Counted from the first letter of the stretch, positions 1 to 7,895 are shown. The stretch is 41,875 bases of DNA from Candidatus Fimenecus excrementavium (GCA_018712805.1 DVGI01000023.1:1-41875), one strand, 5' to 3'. Program-made: numbers and translations. The notes: generated by a model not told the origin, from the sequence alone.

Positions 1-86
1 TTTTACTTGGAGGTTTTCTTTTCCTCAACGCCTTTTTCGGGCTTGCCCTTGCTCGCCCTGTTTTTCTTTACTAAAGCGTTTTTATT

Positions 87-110
87 CCCCCGGTAGAACC
101 GGGGGTTTAT
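87..110 (+). terminator. Hairpin, possible terminator of a plus-strand gene left of the window
   Basis: An 8-bp perfect stem (CCCCCGGT at 87-94, ACCGGGGG at 98-105) closes a 3-nt loop. On the plus strand it is followed by the T-rich stretch TTTATTTCTTT. On the minus strand the following bases are A-rich, so it fits a plus-strand terminator better. No plus-strand gene can be identified in the 86 bases before it, so the gene it would serve lies outside the window or does not exist. Confidence 0.4.
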
Positions 111-120
111 TTCTTTGCTG

Positions 121-162
121 AAGAACAAAAAAGACCCTGTAAAGTCTTTTGCTTTACAGGGT
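121..162 (-). terminator. Rho-independent terminator of the lipoprotein gene
   Basis: An 11-bp perfect inverted repeat (ACCCTGTAAAG at 134-144 and CTTTACAGGGT at 152-162) is followed on the minus strand by TCTTTTTTGTTCTT. It lies about 50 bases after the lipoprotein stop codon and should end the mutS2/lipoprotein transcript. Bases 1-120 hold only the second hairpin and no gene I can support. Confidence 0.85.
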
Positions 163-213
163 GATATTATACTAAATATTTCCCGCCTTGTCAAGCAGTT
201 TTTTGCTGAATAC

Positions 214-657
214 TTACCAAACGATAACGGCTTCTTTCCCCTCGTCTTTGGGCGAATTGGAGCCGACCTGAATGCCGCCGGAGCCGCTGTCGGAATTATT
301 ACCGGAATTGTTGCCGGAGTTGTTTCCTGAGTTGTTTCCGGAGCCGCCTTGGTTATTCTGCTGGTTGTTGCCGGTGGCGGTCGCCTCGTCTTTCAACGAC
401 TGTTCTTCTTTTTCGGCCTGTTCCTTGGTTTTGGTGTAAAGGTCTTCCAAAAGTTCTACGGAACCGTCTTTATCGGTCGTGACCGGAATCAAATCGCCGT
501 AAATGTTGGTGACATATTTTTCACCCGACTCGTCCGTTGTATATTCAATCGGGTTGTAAGTATCGGTTTTGTCGTATTCCTCCGCTTTGCCGCAAGCAAC
601 CGCCATGACGGCGAAAATCAAAATCGCGGCGGAAACCGCCAATATCTTTTTGCGCAT
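214..657 (-). CDS. Small secreted lipoprotein with a GNNS repeat tail
   Basis: This 147-residue protein of unknown function has a lipoprotein-type signal peptide: MRKK, a hydrophobic run to about residue 21, then Cys22 in the context AVAC, which is a slightly weak lipobox. It is therefore predicted to be anchored to the outer face of the membrane. Residues 30-70 are acidic and Tyr/Thr/Asp-rich, 70-92 look helical and charged, and about 93-125 form a low-complexity Asn/Gly/Ser segment with four GNNS units. No catalytic motif is visible. The start is supported by GGAGGT just upstream. It follows mutS2 by 83 bases but has its own good promoter, so it is probably transcribed both alone and by readthrough. 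Function cannot be assigned. Confidence 0.75.
   Translation of the reverse strand: MRKKILAVSAAILIFAVMAVACGKAEEYDKTDTYNPIEYTTDESGEKYVTNIYGDLIPVTTDKDGSVELLEDLYTKTKEQAEKEEQSLKDEATATGNNQQNNQGGSGNNSGNNSGNNSGNNSDSGSGGIQVGSNSPKDEGKEAVIVW
292..339 (-). repeat. Four 12-bp tandem repeats encoding GNNS
   Basis: Four consecutive 12-bp units (292-303, 304-315, 316-327, 328-339) each encode Gly-Asn-Asn-Ser on the minus strand. They differ mainly at third codon positions, for example GGAAACAACTCA against GGTAATAATTCC. Because the unit is a multiple of three, copy-number change would keep the lipoprotein in frame and only alter the length of its flexible tail. Confidence 0.8.
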
Positions 658-702
658 AAAGAGACCTCCGTCATTTGATGTTGATTTATTGGTGTATATT
701 TA

Positions 703-731
703 ATCATACCACACAAGGCTCTGTTTTGCAA
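703..731 (-). promoter_or_regulatory. SigA-type promoter of the lipoprotein gene
   Basis: On the minus strand, TTGCAA (726-731) and TATGAT (703-708) are separated by exactly 17 bases. This matches the vegetative consensus at 4/6 and 5/6. It sits 46 bases upstream of the start codon, in the gap after mutS2. Confidence 0.65.
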
Positions 732-740
732 CGGCAAAAA

Positions 741-3116
741 TCATTTGAATTCCACAATCGTGACGCCGTCTTCTCCCTCGCCGTAAACGCCGAGCCGGAA
801 CGAGCGCACAAACGGCAGTTTGCGCAAATGTGCCTGCACCGCTTTTCGCAAAACCCCGGTGCCTTTGCCGTGGACCACGGTCACTTCCGAAAGCCCGGCA
901 CGCAAAGCGCCGTCTAAGAACATATCCAAATCCAAAAGCGCTTCTTCGGCATTTTTGCCGCGCAAATCCACGCTGGTTTTAGAAGTAGACGGTCCGCGGT
1001 CGGAGCGCGTGACGGCAGTACGCTGCGGGGTGTTTTTCTTCGGGGAATTTCGAAGCCGCAAAGACTGAAGCGGCACCTTCATTTTCATCGAGCCCGCCTG
1101 AATTTCCACGTTGTCTTTGCTGTCGGGCAGCGCGGTCACAGTGCCGTTTGTGCCGAGCACGGTGACATAAACCGTGTCGCCTATTGTAAGCGGCCGCGGC
1201 AGGACATAGTCGCCGTCGTCCTCTTCGCCGAGCCGTTCGGCGGTCAAATCGTCCAAATCGTTTAATTGGCGTTTCATAGCTGCCTTAGCTTTGCGCGCCA
1301 TTTCGGCAGCGTTTTTCTCGCGCGCCTGTTCTTTTTTCAGGCGTTCCACTTCTAAAATCAGAGAGTTTGCCGCGCGGCGTGCGTTTTCGACAATCCGCTG
1401 TGCCTCTTGTTTGGCGCGCTCCAATTCGCGGTCGCTTTTCTTTTTGGCGTCTTCGACCTGTTGCTCTGCTTTTTTCCGCAAAGCGTCCACTTCGCCCTGC
1501 AATTCCAGCGTTTTCTGCTTTTCGTGCTCCATTTCGGCGCGCGTTTGCTCGAGTGTATCGACCACGTCTTCAAACCGCTGGTTTTCCGAAGAAACCAGCT
1601 TGCGCGCGTTGTCGATAATATCCGGAGAAATCCCTAAGCGTTCGGAAATTGCAAAGGCGTTGGAACGGCCGGGAATCCCGATTAACAGTTTATAAGTCGG
1701 GCGGAGGGTCTCCACCGAAAATTCACACGAGGCGTTTTCCACGCGCTCTGTGTTGAGCGCATATTCCTTTAATTCCGAATAGTGCGTTGTTGCCGCGATT
1801 TTGGCGCCTTTTTTACGTAACGCTTCCAAAATCGAGACGGCAAGCGCCGCGCCCTCGACCGGGTCGGTGCCCGCGCCGAGCTCATCAATGAGCACAAGCG
1901 TGCTGTCATCGGTTTCTTTATCAATGGCGACAATATTTTTCATATGCGCCGAAAAGGTGGAAAGTGACTGTTCAATGCTTTGTTCTTCGCCGATGTCCGC
2001 AAACACATGGCGGAACACGGCGACGCGGCTGTTGTCCGCCGCGGGCACATACAGTCCGCACGCCGCCATCAGCGTTAAAAGCCCCAAGGTTTTAATCGAC
2101 ACGGTTTTGCCGCCGGTGTTCGGGCCGGTAATGACCAACGCGTCAAATTCCGCGCCGAGTCGAATGTCGACCGGTACAACTTTTTCGGCCGCGATTAACG
2201 GGTGGCGCGCTTGTTTTAGCTCAATCTCGCCGACCGCATTTAAAACCGGCTTGCCGGCTTTCATCGAATAGGCAAGCTGCGCTTTTGCAAAAATCAGGTT
2301 TAATTCCACGGCGCTTTGGTAGCTTATCCGCACGCTGTCATAAAAGCTGCCGGCTTCTTCGGAAAGTTCTGTGAGAATCCGCTCGATTTCGTCACGTTCG
2401 CGGCTTTCGAGCACTTTGATTTCGTTGTTTGCCTCGACGACCGACGCCGGTTCAATAAACACGGTCGAACCGCTGCCGGAGGTGTCGTGGACCATACCGG
2501 CGACTTCGGCACGGTGTTCGCTTTTTACAGGCACGACAAACCGCCCGTTGCGCTGGGTCACAATCGCTTCCTGCAGGCTGTTTTTATAAGTCGGCGAGCG
2601 CAGAAGTTTTTCGAGCTGATCGCGGATTTTCGCATCCTGCTGACGCATTTTTCTTCGAATGTTTTTAAGATCGGGTGAAGCGTTATCGCTCATTTCATCG
2701 TCGGAAAGAATCGCGTTTGTAATCCGGTCTTCCAAATATTTATTGGGGCTTAAGCTAAAAAACAAATCGTCAATCGCCGTTTCCAGTCCCGCGCTTTTGT
2801 CGCGCCAGGTGCAAATCCCGCGAATTACGCGCAGCACCTGCGCAATATCCAAAAGTTCACGCATGGAAAGCGTGCCGCCCGCCTGCGCACGGTGGAGGGA
2901 ATTTTGGACATTTTTAAGCCCGCCGAACGACGGCGCGCCGAATTTGGCAATCAAAGTGTGCGCCGCCTCGGTTTGGTCCAACAGCGACTGCGCTTCAAAA
3001 TATTCGTTTTTTGGGGAAAGCGCGAGCGCCGCTTCGCGCGCGTCGGGGCACGCGGTGAAGCCCGCCAGTCTTTCTAAAATTTTCGGAAGCTCTAAAGCTT
3101 CAAAGTGTTTGTTCAT
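741..3116 (-). CDS. mutS2: MutS2 family ATPase/endonuclease (MutS2/RqcU)
   Basis: This 791-residue protein has normal MutS2 length. It lacks the N-terminal mismatch-recognition domain of MutS and begins with the clamp/lever region. The ATPase has Walker A GPNTGGKT near residues 331-338 and Walker B/signature LIDELGAGTDP near 409-419. A long charged coiled coil follows at about 520-640. The C-terminal Smr domain carries VDLRG (about 716) and HGKGTG. Bacterial MutS2 proteins act on branched DNA and, in Bacillus, on collided ribosomes (ribosome rescue). Which role applies here cannot be read from sequence. It stands apart from the mutS/mutL pair found elsewhere in this window. Confidence 0.96.
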   Translation of the reverse strand: MNKHFEALELPKILERLAGFTACPDAREAALALSPKNEYFEAQSLLDQTEAAHTLIAKFGAPSFGGLKNVQNSLHRAQAGGTLSMRELLDIAQVLRVIRGICTWRDKSAGLETAIDDLFFSLSPNKYLEDRITNAILSDDEMSDNASPDLKNIRRKMRQQDAKIRDQLEKLLRSPTYKNSLQEAIVTQRNGRFVVPVKSEHRAEVAGMVHDTSGSGSTVFIEPASVVEANNEIKVLESRERDEIERILTELSEEAGSFYDSVRISYQSAVELNLIFAKAQLAYSMKAGKPVLNAVGEIELKQARHPLIAAEKVVPVDIRLGAEFDALVITGPNTGGKTVSIKTLGLLTLMAACGLYVPAADNSRVAVFRHVFADIGEEQSIEQSLSTFSAHMKNIVAIDKETDDSTLVLIDELGAGTDPVEGAALAVSILEALRKKGAKIAATTHYSELKEYALNTERVENASCEFSVETLRPTYKLLIGIPGRSNAFAISERLGISPDIIDNARKLVSSENQRFEDVVDTLEQTRAEMEHEKQKTLELQGEVDALRKKAEQQVEDAKKKSDRELERAKQEAQRIVENARRAANSLILEVERLKKEQAREKNAAEMARKAKAAMKRQLNDLDDLTAERLGEEDDGDYVLPRPLTIGDTVYVTVLGTNGTVTALPDSKDNVEIQAGSMKMKVPLQSLRLRNSPKKNTPQRTAVTRSDRGPSTSKTSVDLRGKNAEEALLDLDMFLDGALRAGLSEVTVVHGKGTGVLRKAVQAHLRKLPFVRSFRLGVYGEGEDGVTIVEFK

Positions 3117-3153
3117 AAAGCTACCCTTTCAAAAAGCGGTAAAAGTCTTATTT

Positions 3154-3182
3154 ATCATACCACGGGAAACGAAAAAAAGCAA
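3154..3182 (-). promoter_or_regulatory. Possible mutS2 promoter
   Basis: TATGAT (3154-3159) lies 38 bases upstream of the mutS2 start on the minus strand. At a 17-base spacing the -35 position reads TTGCTT (3/6), and it overlaps the stem of the upstream terminator. The -10 is good and the -35 weak. Confidence 0.4.
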
Positions 3183-3216
3183 TGCGCCCAAAGGGCAAGC
3201 CCTTTAGACACATTGC
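3172..3216 (-). terminator. Terminator of the LRR-dockerin operon
   Basis: A two-part hairpin is visible. The inner stem is AAAGGGC (3190-3196) with GCCCTTT (3199-3205). The outer stem is GCAATG (3179-3184) with CATTGC (3211-3216). On the minus strand seven Ts follow directly (complement of 3172-3178). It lies between the end of the LRR-dockerin gene and mutS2. Confidence 0.85.
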
Positions 3217-3242
3217 GTTCAATAAGAGGTTCTTTTTCTGGT

Positions 3243-5432
3243 TTAACGCGCTTGGCCGGCGAGATACAAATTCAGTTCCGCCAAGTCGAACGCATCGACT
3301 GCGCCGTCGCCGTTTATGTCCGCAGCGGCAAGGGACGCACGGTCTGTAAGGACCGCCGTGCCGGTCATGTGCGCATAGATTAACGCATAATCCGTCAGGC
3401 GAATGGTGCCGTCCCCGTCGACGTCGCCCGCTTCGTATGTCGGTGTTTCGGCTGCCGGCGCCGAAGCGATTTCAAAGGTCGCAAGCCGGCTGCCTTTATA
3501 GTTTCCAATCCCCACAATTTCAACACTCGCCGTTCCGGCGGCGGTATTGTCCGAATACGTTACGGTGTAGTCGGTATCTTTTTGCAAAATGCGGTCGCCG
3601 TACACGACGGAAAATTCAGGCTCAAGCGGTTCGCCGGTCTCGACTTGCGTCGGGACAGCGCTGATTTCCACTTTCGACAAATCACACGGCATAATCGCAA
3701 ATTTGCAGACGGCGGCGAGCATGCCGTAAGCGCCGTTGCCCATAATCACAGCGTCTGCCGTTCCGGCATTTACGTTGTTTTTCCAATACACCGTGTAATC
3801 TTTATTTTCGGTGAGAAGCTTTCCGCCGGCTTTCACGGTAAGCGTCGGGGTAATTGCTTCGCCGGTGTAAGTCTGGTTCGGAATCGGTGACACAACGAGC
3901 GTCGTCACCGGAATATTGTTCTGCACCGCGTAAGAATAGGCGTAGCAGGTGGTATTCGGGCAGACGATTGTCAGATTGTCGCTGTTTTGGAAAGCCGATG
4001 CGCTGATATTTTCCACCTCATCGGAAATATATACGGTTTCCAAAGCCTCGCAGTTGGCAAACGCCAAATCCTCAACCGATTCGACGGAGGAGCCGAGCAT
4101 AACGGTTTTTAAAGAGGCGGTGTCGTTAAACGCGCTTGCAGAGACGGTCGCTTTTTCGGCGCCGTCGGAATCCATATAGGTGACGTTCTGAAGCGCCGTG
4201 CACCCGTCAAACGCGGTGCTGTCGAGCGAGAGGACGTTGGTAAGGTCAACGCTTTCAATTGAAGCACAGTTGCCGAACGCCAGGGCGGCAAGATAGTCGA
4301 TTTTTCCGAATGTTATGTTTTTCAGCGCGCCGCAGTCTTTAAAGCACTCTTCGGGCAGTTCCTGGTACACGGAATCCCGGTCAAAGCCGACGGTGGTCAG
4401 CGACGCACAATGCCAAAAGGCTTTGGGCCCGATTTTTGTAACATTCTTCGGCAGGTAAACGCTGGTTAAGCCGGTGTTATAAAACGCCGCGGTCGAAATG
4501 GTTTGCACAGCGGAAGATATGGTAACGGTTTTTAAGTTGCCGATTTCGCCGAAATTCAACCAGCCGTTCGGCAAAAGATTGTTGTCCATAATATCCAAGT
4601 CGCCGTAATATTTGATATGTGCCTTCGGCAAATGCAGGCCGCCGAACGCGTTGTAAAAGTTCTCAACAGTAAACGGCATAATGTAAAGCGACGAAGTTTT
4701 CCCGGCAGGATAGCAGTAAAGTTCGCGCATATCCTTGCTGAACAGTACGCCGCCGTAAGAACGATAATAGGGGTTTTGCGCGTCAACGGTCACGCTTTTT
4801 AAGTTCGGGCAGACAATCGCAATGTTCTTTTCTTCTGCGGTGCTTGAATACGGAGAAATGAAACTCGCAATGTTAATACCGGCGATTTCCTCCATGCCGA
4901 AATTTTTAAAAGCCGTTCCCCACGGGTTCGCTGTTTCCGCCGCAACGGGGCGCACATTTTTGCCGAGGTGCAAAGAAGTAAGTTTTGTCATACCGAACGC
5001 CGCCGCGCCGATTTGTTCCACGCTTTCGGGAAGCACAAGCGCGCCGGAAAGCTTAGTGCCGACAAATGCATAGGCGCCGATGTGACGAAGCGAGGAAAGC
5101 GATTCGAGATTGACATCCGTTAAGTTCTCCAAACCGAAAAAAGCCATCATTTGAATATCGGTGACCGTTTCGGGCAAGGTGACTTTTTCAAGCTGGGTTT
5201 TGTAAGAAAACGCACCCGCCGCAATGGTGGTGACCGGCAGGCCGTTTAAGGTTGCGGGCACTTCCACGACGGTGTCTTCGCCCGAATAGGCGGTAATCGT
5301 CACCGCGGTGTCGGAGACGGTATATTCAAGCCCCGTGTCGGTGGTCAGCGCCACGGACGCTATCGGAACGCAGCCGATTAAAAGCGCAACACACAGGAAC
5401 AGCAGCAGTATTTTTTTCGCATTCTTTTTCAT
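3243..5432 (-). CDS. Secreted leucine-rich-repeat (BspA-like) protein with C-terminal type I dockerin
   Basis: A 729-residue surface protein. Residues 1-30 form a signal peptide. It contains LIGC at 18-21, which fits a lipobox, but a signal peptidase I site after ASVA is also possible. Residues about 35-520 are LRR_5/BspA-type repeats (recurring 'aF.....L..v.lp..v..I...aF' pattern). Two repeats of about 75 residues follow (cores DYTVYWKNN and DYTVTYSDN), a type common in clostridial surface proteins. The last 60 residues are a dockerin with two calcium-binding loops, DVDGDGTIRLTD and DINGDGAVDAFD. Dockerins bind cohesins on scaffoldins; LRR_5 repeats usually mediate adhesion. The start lies 1 base after the anti-sigma stop and its GGAGATG site is inside that gene, so the two are translationally linked. 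Confidence 0.9.
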   Translation of the reverse strand: MKKNAKKILLLFLCVALLIGCVPIASVALTTDTGLEYTVSDTAVTITAYSGEDTVVEVPATLNGLPVTTIAAGAFSYKTQLEKVTLPETVTDIQMMAFFGLENLTDVNLESLSSLRHIGAYAFVGTKLSGALVLPESVEQIGAAAFGMTKLTSLHLGKNVRPVAAETANPWGTAFKNFGMEEIAGINIASFISPYSSTAEEKNIAIVCPNLKSVTVDAQNPYYRSYGGVLFSKDMRELYCYPAGKTSSLYIMPFTVENFYNAFGGLHLPKAHIKYYGDLDIMDNNLLPNGWLNFGEIGNLKTVTISSAVQTISTAAFYNTGLTSVYLPKNVTKIGPKAFWHCASLTTVGFDRDSVYQELPEECFKDCGALKNITFGKIDYLAALAFGNCASIESVDLTNVLSLDSTAFDGCTALQNVTYMDSDGAEKATVSASAFNDTASLKTVMLGSSVESVEDLAFANCEALETVYISDEVENISASAFQNSDNLTIVCPNTTCYAYSYAVQNNIPVTTLVVSPIPNQTYTGEAITPTLTVKAGGKLLTENKDYTVYWKNNVNAGTADAVIMGNGAYGMLAAVCKFAIMPCDLSKVEISAVPTQVETGEPLEPEFSVVYGDRILQKDTDYTVTYSDNTAAGTASVEIVGIGNYKGSRLATFEIASAPAAETPTYEAGDVDGDGTIRLTDYALIYAHMTGTAVLTDRASLAAADINGDGAVDAFDLAELNLYLAGQAR

Positions 5433-5433
5433 T

Positions 5434-6483
5434 TCACTGCATCTCCTTTGTCAAAATGAAGGAAAACGTGCGGTCTAAATAAGACACGGTCACAAGTGTT
5501 TTGTCGGGGTTATCTAAGAAATTCGGCGAGACGGTCACGTCGTATTCGTCAGCACTTAACACACGCTCGCTGCCGTCGGAATACACGGCGGTGACGGTCA
5601 TGGAAGACAGGTCGGGTGACGCGGGCGAATCGGTGGTGAAATCGAAGCCCGGCTCGAAGCTTCCGTAAATTGAATTTAAAATGACGCTTTCTTTTTGCGC
5701 CGTTACCCGCACGGGGTAAGAGAACGAAAGTCCCTGATAAAACACCTGAATGGTATAACTGCCGGGGTCATAGGGAAAGCCGCGTTGCGTGTTGACCAGG
5801 CAGTCGTCAAGCGGGATTTCCCGCTCGCTGCCGTCTTCGTAAACCGTCATGACGCGCACGCCTTGTATATCGAGCGTTTCACCGACAACGTATTCCGTTT
5901 TCAAATCGTCCGGGAAAATGCCGTAAATGCGGGAAAGCTGCAATTCGGCTTCGGTGGTCGGCGCCGTGTTTTTCACCATGGGCGCTTGGGTCGTTTCTGG
6001 CGCAGTCGGTACTTCTTCCGTAACCTCAGTTTCGGGTTCGGTCACCGGCGCTTGGGTGGTGAGTTCTTCTTGCGGCGTGGGCGCGGTGCTTTCCTCTGTG
6101 AAAATGGCTTCCAGTTTTTGCTGGACGCGTTTTGCGAGCGCGGCGCCGGATTCTGTTTGCAGAGAGCCGGCAGTTGCCGCCACGAGTAACACGGCGCAGG
6201 CGCACACCGCGGCCGCCGTACGGTAACGGCGTTTGTAATACACCGAGCGGCGTTGCACTGCGCGCAGGAATGAAGGTTTTGAAAGCAGATGTAGGAAGCT
6301 TTCACTTTCCGTCTCGCTTTCGAGCACTTCCACACACGCGTCAATCAAATCACAATCCGCTTCGTCGCCGCGGGCAAGTTCGTCGTCTATGACTTCTTCT
6401 AAAAAGGAAATGATTTCTTCTTTTTGGGCACGCTCATCCAAAATGCGGTTTAAAATTTCCGCATTCATTTGTAAAGCAGCCAT
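5434..6483 (-). CDS. Putative transmembrane anti-sigma factor with Ig-like extracellular domains
   Basis: A 349-residue single-pass protein. Residues 1-85 are cytoplasmic, helical and acidic, ending in a basic cluster (RRSVYYKRRYR). A transmembrane helix spans about 88-107. A Thr/Pro/Glu-rich linker (about 130-178) leads to two Ig-like (Big_3-like) modules at about 184-262 and 268-346, marked by VMTVYEDGSER and VTAVYSDGSER. The layout, and its place 2 bases after an ECF-type sigma gene, suggest it holds that sigma factor at the membrane and senses something outside. The cytoplasmic part matches no anti-sigma motif I recognise (no HxxxCxxC zinc motif), so the role is inferred from context. The GGAGGG site lies in the end of the sigma gene. 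Confidence 0.7.
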   Translation of the reverse strand: MAALQMNAEILNRILDERAQKEEIISFLEEVIDDELARGDEADCDLIDACVEVLESETESESFLHLLSKPSFLRAVQRRSVYYKRRYRTAAAVCACAVLLVAATAGSLQTESGAALAKRVQQKLEAIFTEESTAPTPQEELTTQAPVTEPETEVTEEVPTAPETTQAPMVKNTAPTTEAELQLSRIYGIFPDDLKTEYVVGETLDIQGVRVMTVYEDGSEREIPLDDCLVNTQRGFPYDPGSYTIQVFYQGLSFSYPVRVTAQKESVILNSIYGSFEPGFDFTTDSPASPDLSSMTVTAVYSDGSERVLSADEYDVTVSPNFLDNPDKTLVTVSYLDRTFSFILTKEMQ

Positions 6484-6485
6484 AT

Positions 6486-7034
6486 TTATATCCCTCCTTT
6501 GGTCTCTGTTTCAATGGTTTGCGAAAGCTTTTCGTAAATGCGCTGTCGCAAGCGGGAAGTCCGTTTTGCCGCGGCGGCGGGAGAAATGCCCAATCGTTCG
6601 GCAATTTCCGAAAGTGAAATGTTTTCCGAATATTTCCAACGGTAAAGCGTTTGTTCGTCGTCGCTCAGCGTTTCCAGCAAGGCTTTCGCCAACCGGTCAT
6701 AGTCCATATCCTCCGGAGAAAAGGGAAGAAAAGGTGCCATATAGGGCTCTGCGTTTTCCAGCGGCACGGTTTTGCTTTGCGCGGTTTGATAACTTTGCAA
6801 GGCGCGGCGCCGGAAATTGTCCGCTGTTCTGTATAGAAACGCGCGGGGGTTTTGGACGTCTTCGCCCGAAAGCAAGCGGTTATAGAAAACGACAAACGCG
6901 TCTTGTACGCAGTCGCCCGCCGCTTCTTTGGCTTCGCCCAGCCGCACGGTACAGTATCGAAGCAGCGGCAAATAATATTGCCGGTAAGCTTCGTTTAAGG
7001 CTTCATCCGCCTTATGTTTCACAGCGCTGTTCAA
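6486..7034 (-). CDS. ECF-type RNA polymerase sigma-70 family factor
   Basis: A short sigma-70 protein of 182 residues with only regions 2 and 4. Region 2 spans about 10-80 and includes DCVQDAFVVFYNR and the RAFLYRTADNFRRR helix. Region 4 spans about 118-172 with the helix-turn-helix SLSEIAERLGISPAAAAKRTSRLRQ. I chose the TTG at 7034 because GGGAGGAGA (7041-7049) is 6 bases upstream. An in-frame ATG at 7055 would put that site inside the gene and has no ribosome site itself. It heads a three-gene unit with the anti-sigma-like and LRR-dockerin genes and presumably activates that unit and other surface genes. Confidence 0.85.
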   Translation of the reverse strand: MNSAVKHKADEALNEAYRQYYLPLLRYCTVRLGEAKEAAGDCVQDAFVVFYNRLLSGEDVQNPRAFLYRTADNFRRRALQSYQTAQSKTVPLENAEPYMAPFLPFSPEDMDYDRLAKALLETLSDDEQTLYRWKYSENISLSEIAERLGISPAAAAKRTSRLRQRIYEKLSQTIETETKGGI

Positions 7035-7062
7035 ACGAGCTCTCCTCCCTTTCATTTAGTAG

Positions 7063-7087
7063 TCACGAAAAATGTAAAATCTGACAA
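7063..7087 (-). promoter_or_regulatory. Weak candidate autoregulatory ECF promoter
   Basis: On the minus strand TTGTC (7083-7087) and CGTGA (7063-7067) are 15 bases apart, loosely like ECF promoters (-35 with AAC/GTC core, -10 CGT). Transcription would begin near 7055, giving a leader of about 20 bases before the TTG start of the sigma gene. No convincing vegetative promoter is seen in this gap. Tentative. Confidence 0.25.
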
Positions 7088-7106
7088 AACTTTTAAAATT
7101 TTGCAG

Positions 7107-7138
7107 AAAAAAAGACGAGCAAGCAAAATTGCCCGTCT
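7107..7138 (-). terminator. Terminator after recO
   Basis: Stem AGACGAGCAA (7113-7122) pairs with TTGCCCGTCT (7129-7138), with a single G-T wobble and a 6-base loop. It is followed on the minus strand by seven Ts (complement of 7107-7113). It separates the era/recO operon from the sigma-factor operon. Confidence 0.87.
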
Positions 7139-7154
7139 GACAAGTTTTTATTCT

Positions 7155-7895
7155 TTACAGTGCCTGCACGGAATTATAAAAATCCAGCGTTTTGAATTTG
7201 TGGCCGGTTTGGCGCAAAAGATACGTTTCGGTCACATAACCAAGTTCATCGCAAAGCGCGTCGTCCAATTTGAAATTATAAAGATCGCGCAGTTCGGAAA
7301 ATACGATATGCCGCATGGCGCTCACAACCCCCAACGGCAGCGCAAAGGGCGCGGTGGCCGGCGCACAGTTTTCACAATATAAAATCCCTTCCATGTCAAA
7401 ATACATAGTAGGGGTTTCAAAGCACCCGCATTTGTCGCACGCGACCAGATTGGGCGCGTAACCGCCGAGCGTTAAAAGCCGCAGTTCGGTAATCGCTTTC
7501 AAAAGCTTCGGAGGGCGTTTTTTGTTCGATAGCATATAAAGCGAGTTTAAAATTACCCGCAGGTTTTCTTCGGCCGCCTGCTCTTCCGGCGAAAACACGA
7601 AGCCGAGTTCCAAAAAATATTCTCCGAGCGCAAGCGCGTCGATGCTGTCGCGCAGGCCGAAAAACATTTCGATGCTTTGCGCCTCGTCAATTATGTAGCT
7701 GTCTTTGCCCTGATAGAGCGAGAGTTTCGCATAACAAAATTTAGAGGTCGCAGACTGTTTTTTGCTTTTGACCGCTTTCGCGCCGCGCACAAAAGCGCGC
7801 AACACGCCGTGGTTTGCCGTTAAAACGGTCACGAGCTTGTCGCGCTCACCGATATTCTGTTCTTTGAGAATCAGCCCGTTTTCGTTGAATGTCAT
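7155..7895 (-). CDS. recO: DNA repair protein RecO
   Basis: A 246-residue RecO mediator protein, which loads RecA onto SSB-coated single strands in RecF-pathway recombination. The N-terminal OB-fold half starts with GLILKEQNIGERDKLVTVLT. The C-terminal helical half has a four-cysteine zinc site, C153-x2-C156 and C174-x2-C177, as in many Firmicutes RecO proteins. I place the start at the ATG at 7895, preceded by AAGGAA at good spacing. An upstream in-frame TTG would add 23 poorly conserved residues. The first 50 bases overlap the end of yqzL in another frame. Last gene of its operon. Confidence 0.94.
   Translation of the reverse strand: MTFNENGLILKEQNIGERDKLVTVLTANHGVLRAFVRGAKAVKSKKQSATSKFCYAKLSLYQGKDSYIIDEAQSIEMFFGLRDSIDALALGEYFLELGFVFSPEEQAAEENLRVILNSLYMLSNKKRPPKLLKAITELRLLTLGGYAPNLVACDKCGCFETPTMYFDMEGILYCENCAPATAPFALPLGVVSAMRHIVFSELRDLYNFKLDDALCDELGYVTETYLLRQTGHKFKTLDFYNSVQAL

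Noticed and set aside
3-194. 63-codon minus-strand frame at the left edge
   Set aside because: It runs through the lipoprotein terminator and the second hairpin, has no ribosome site, and its lysine-rich end resembles no protein family.
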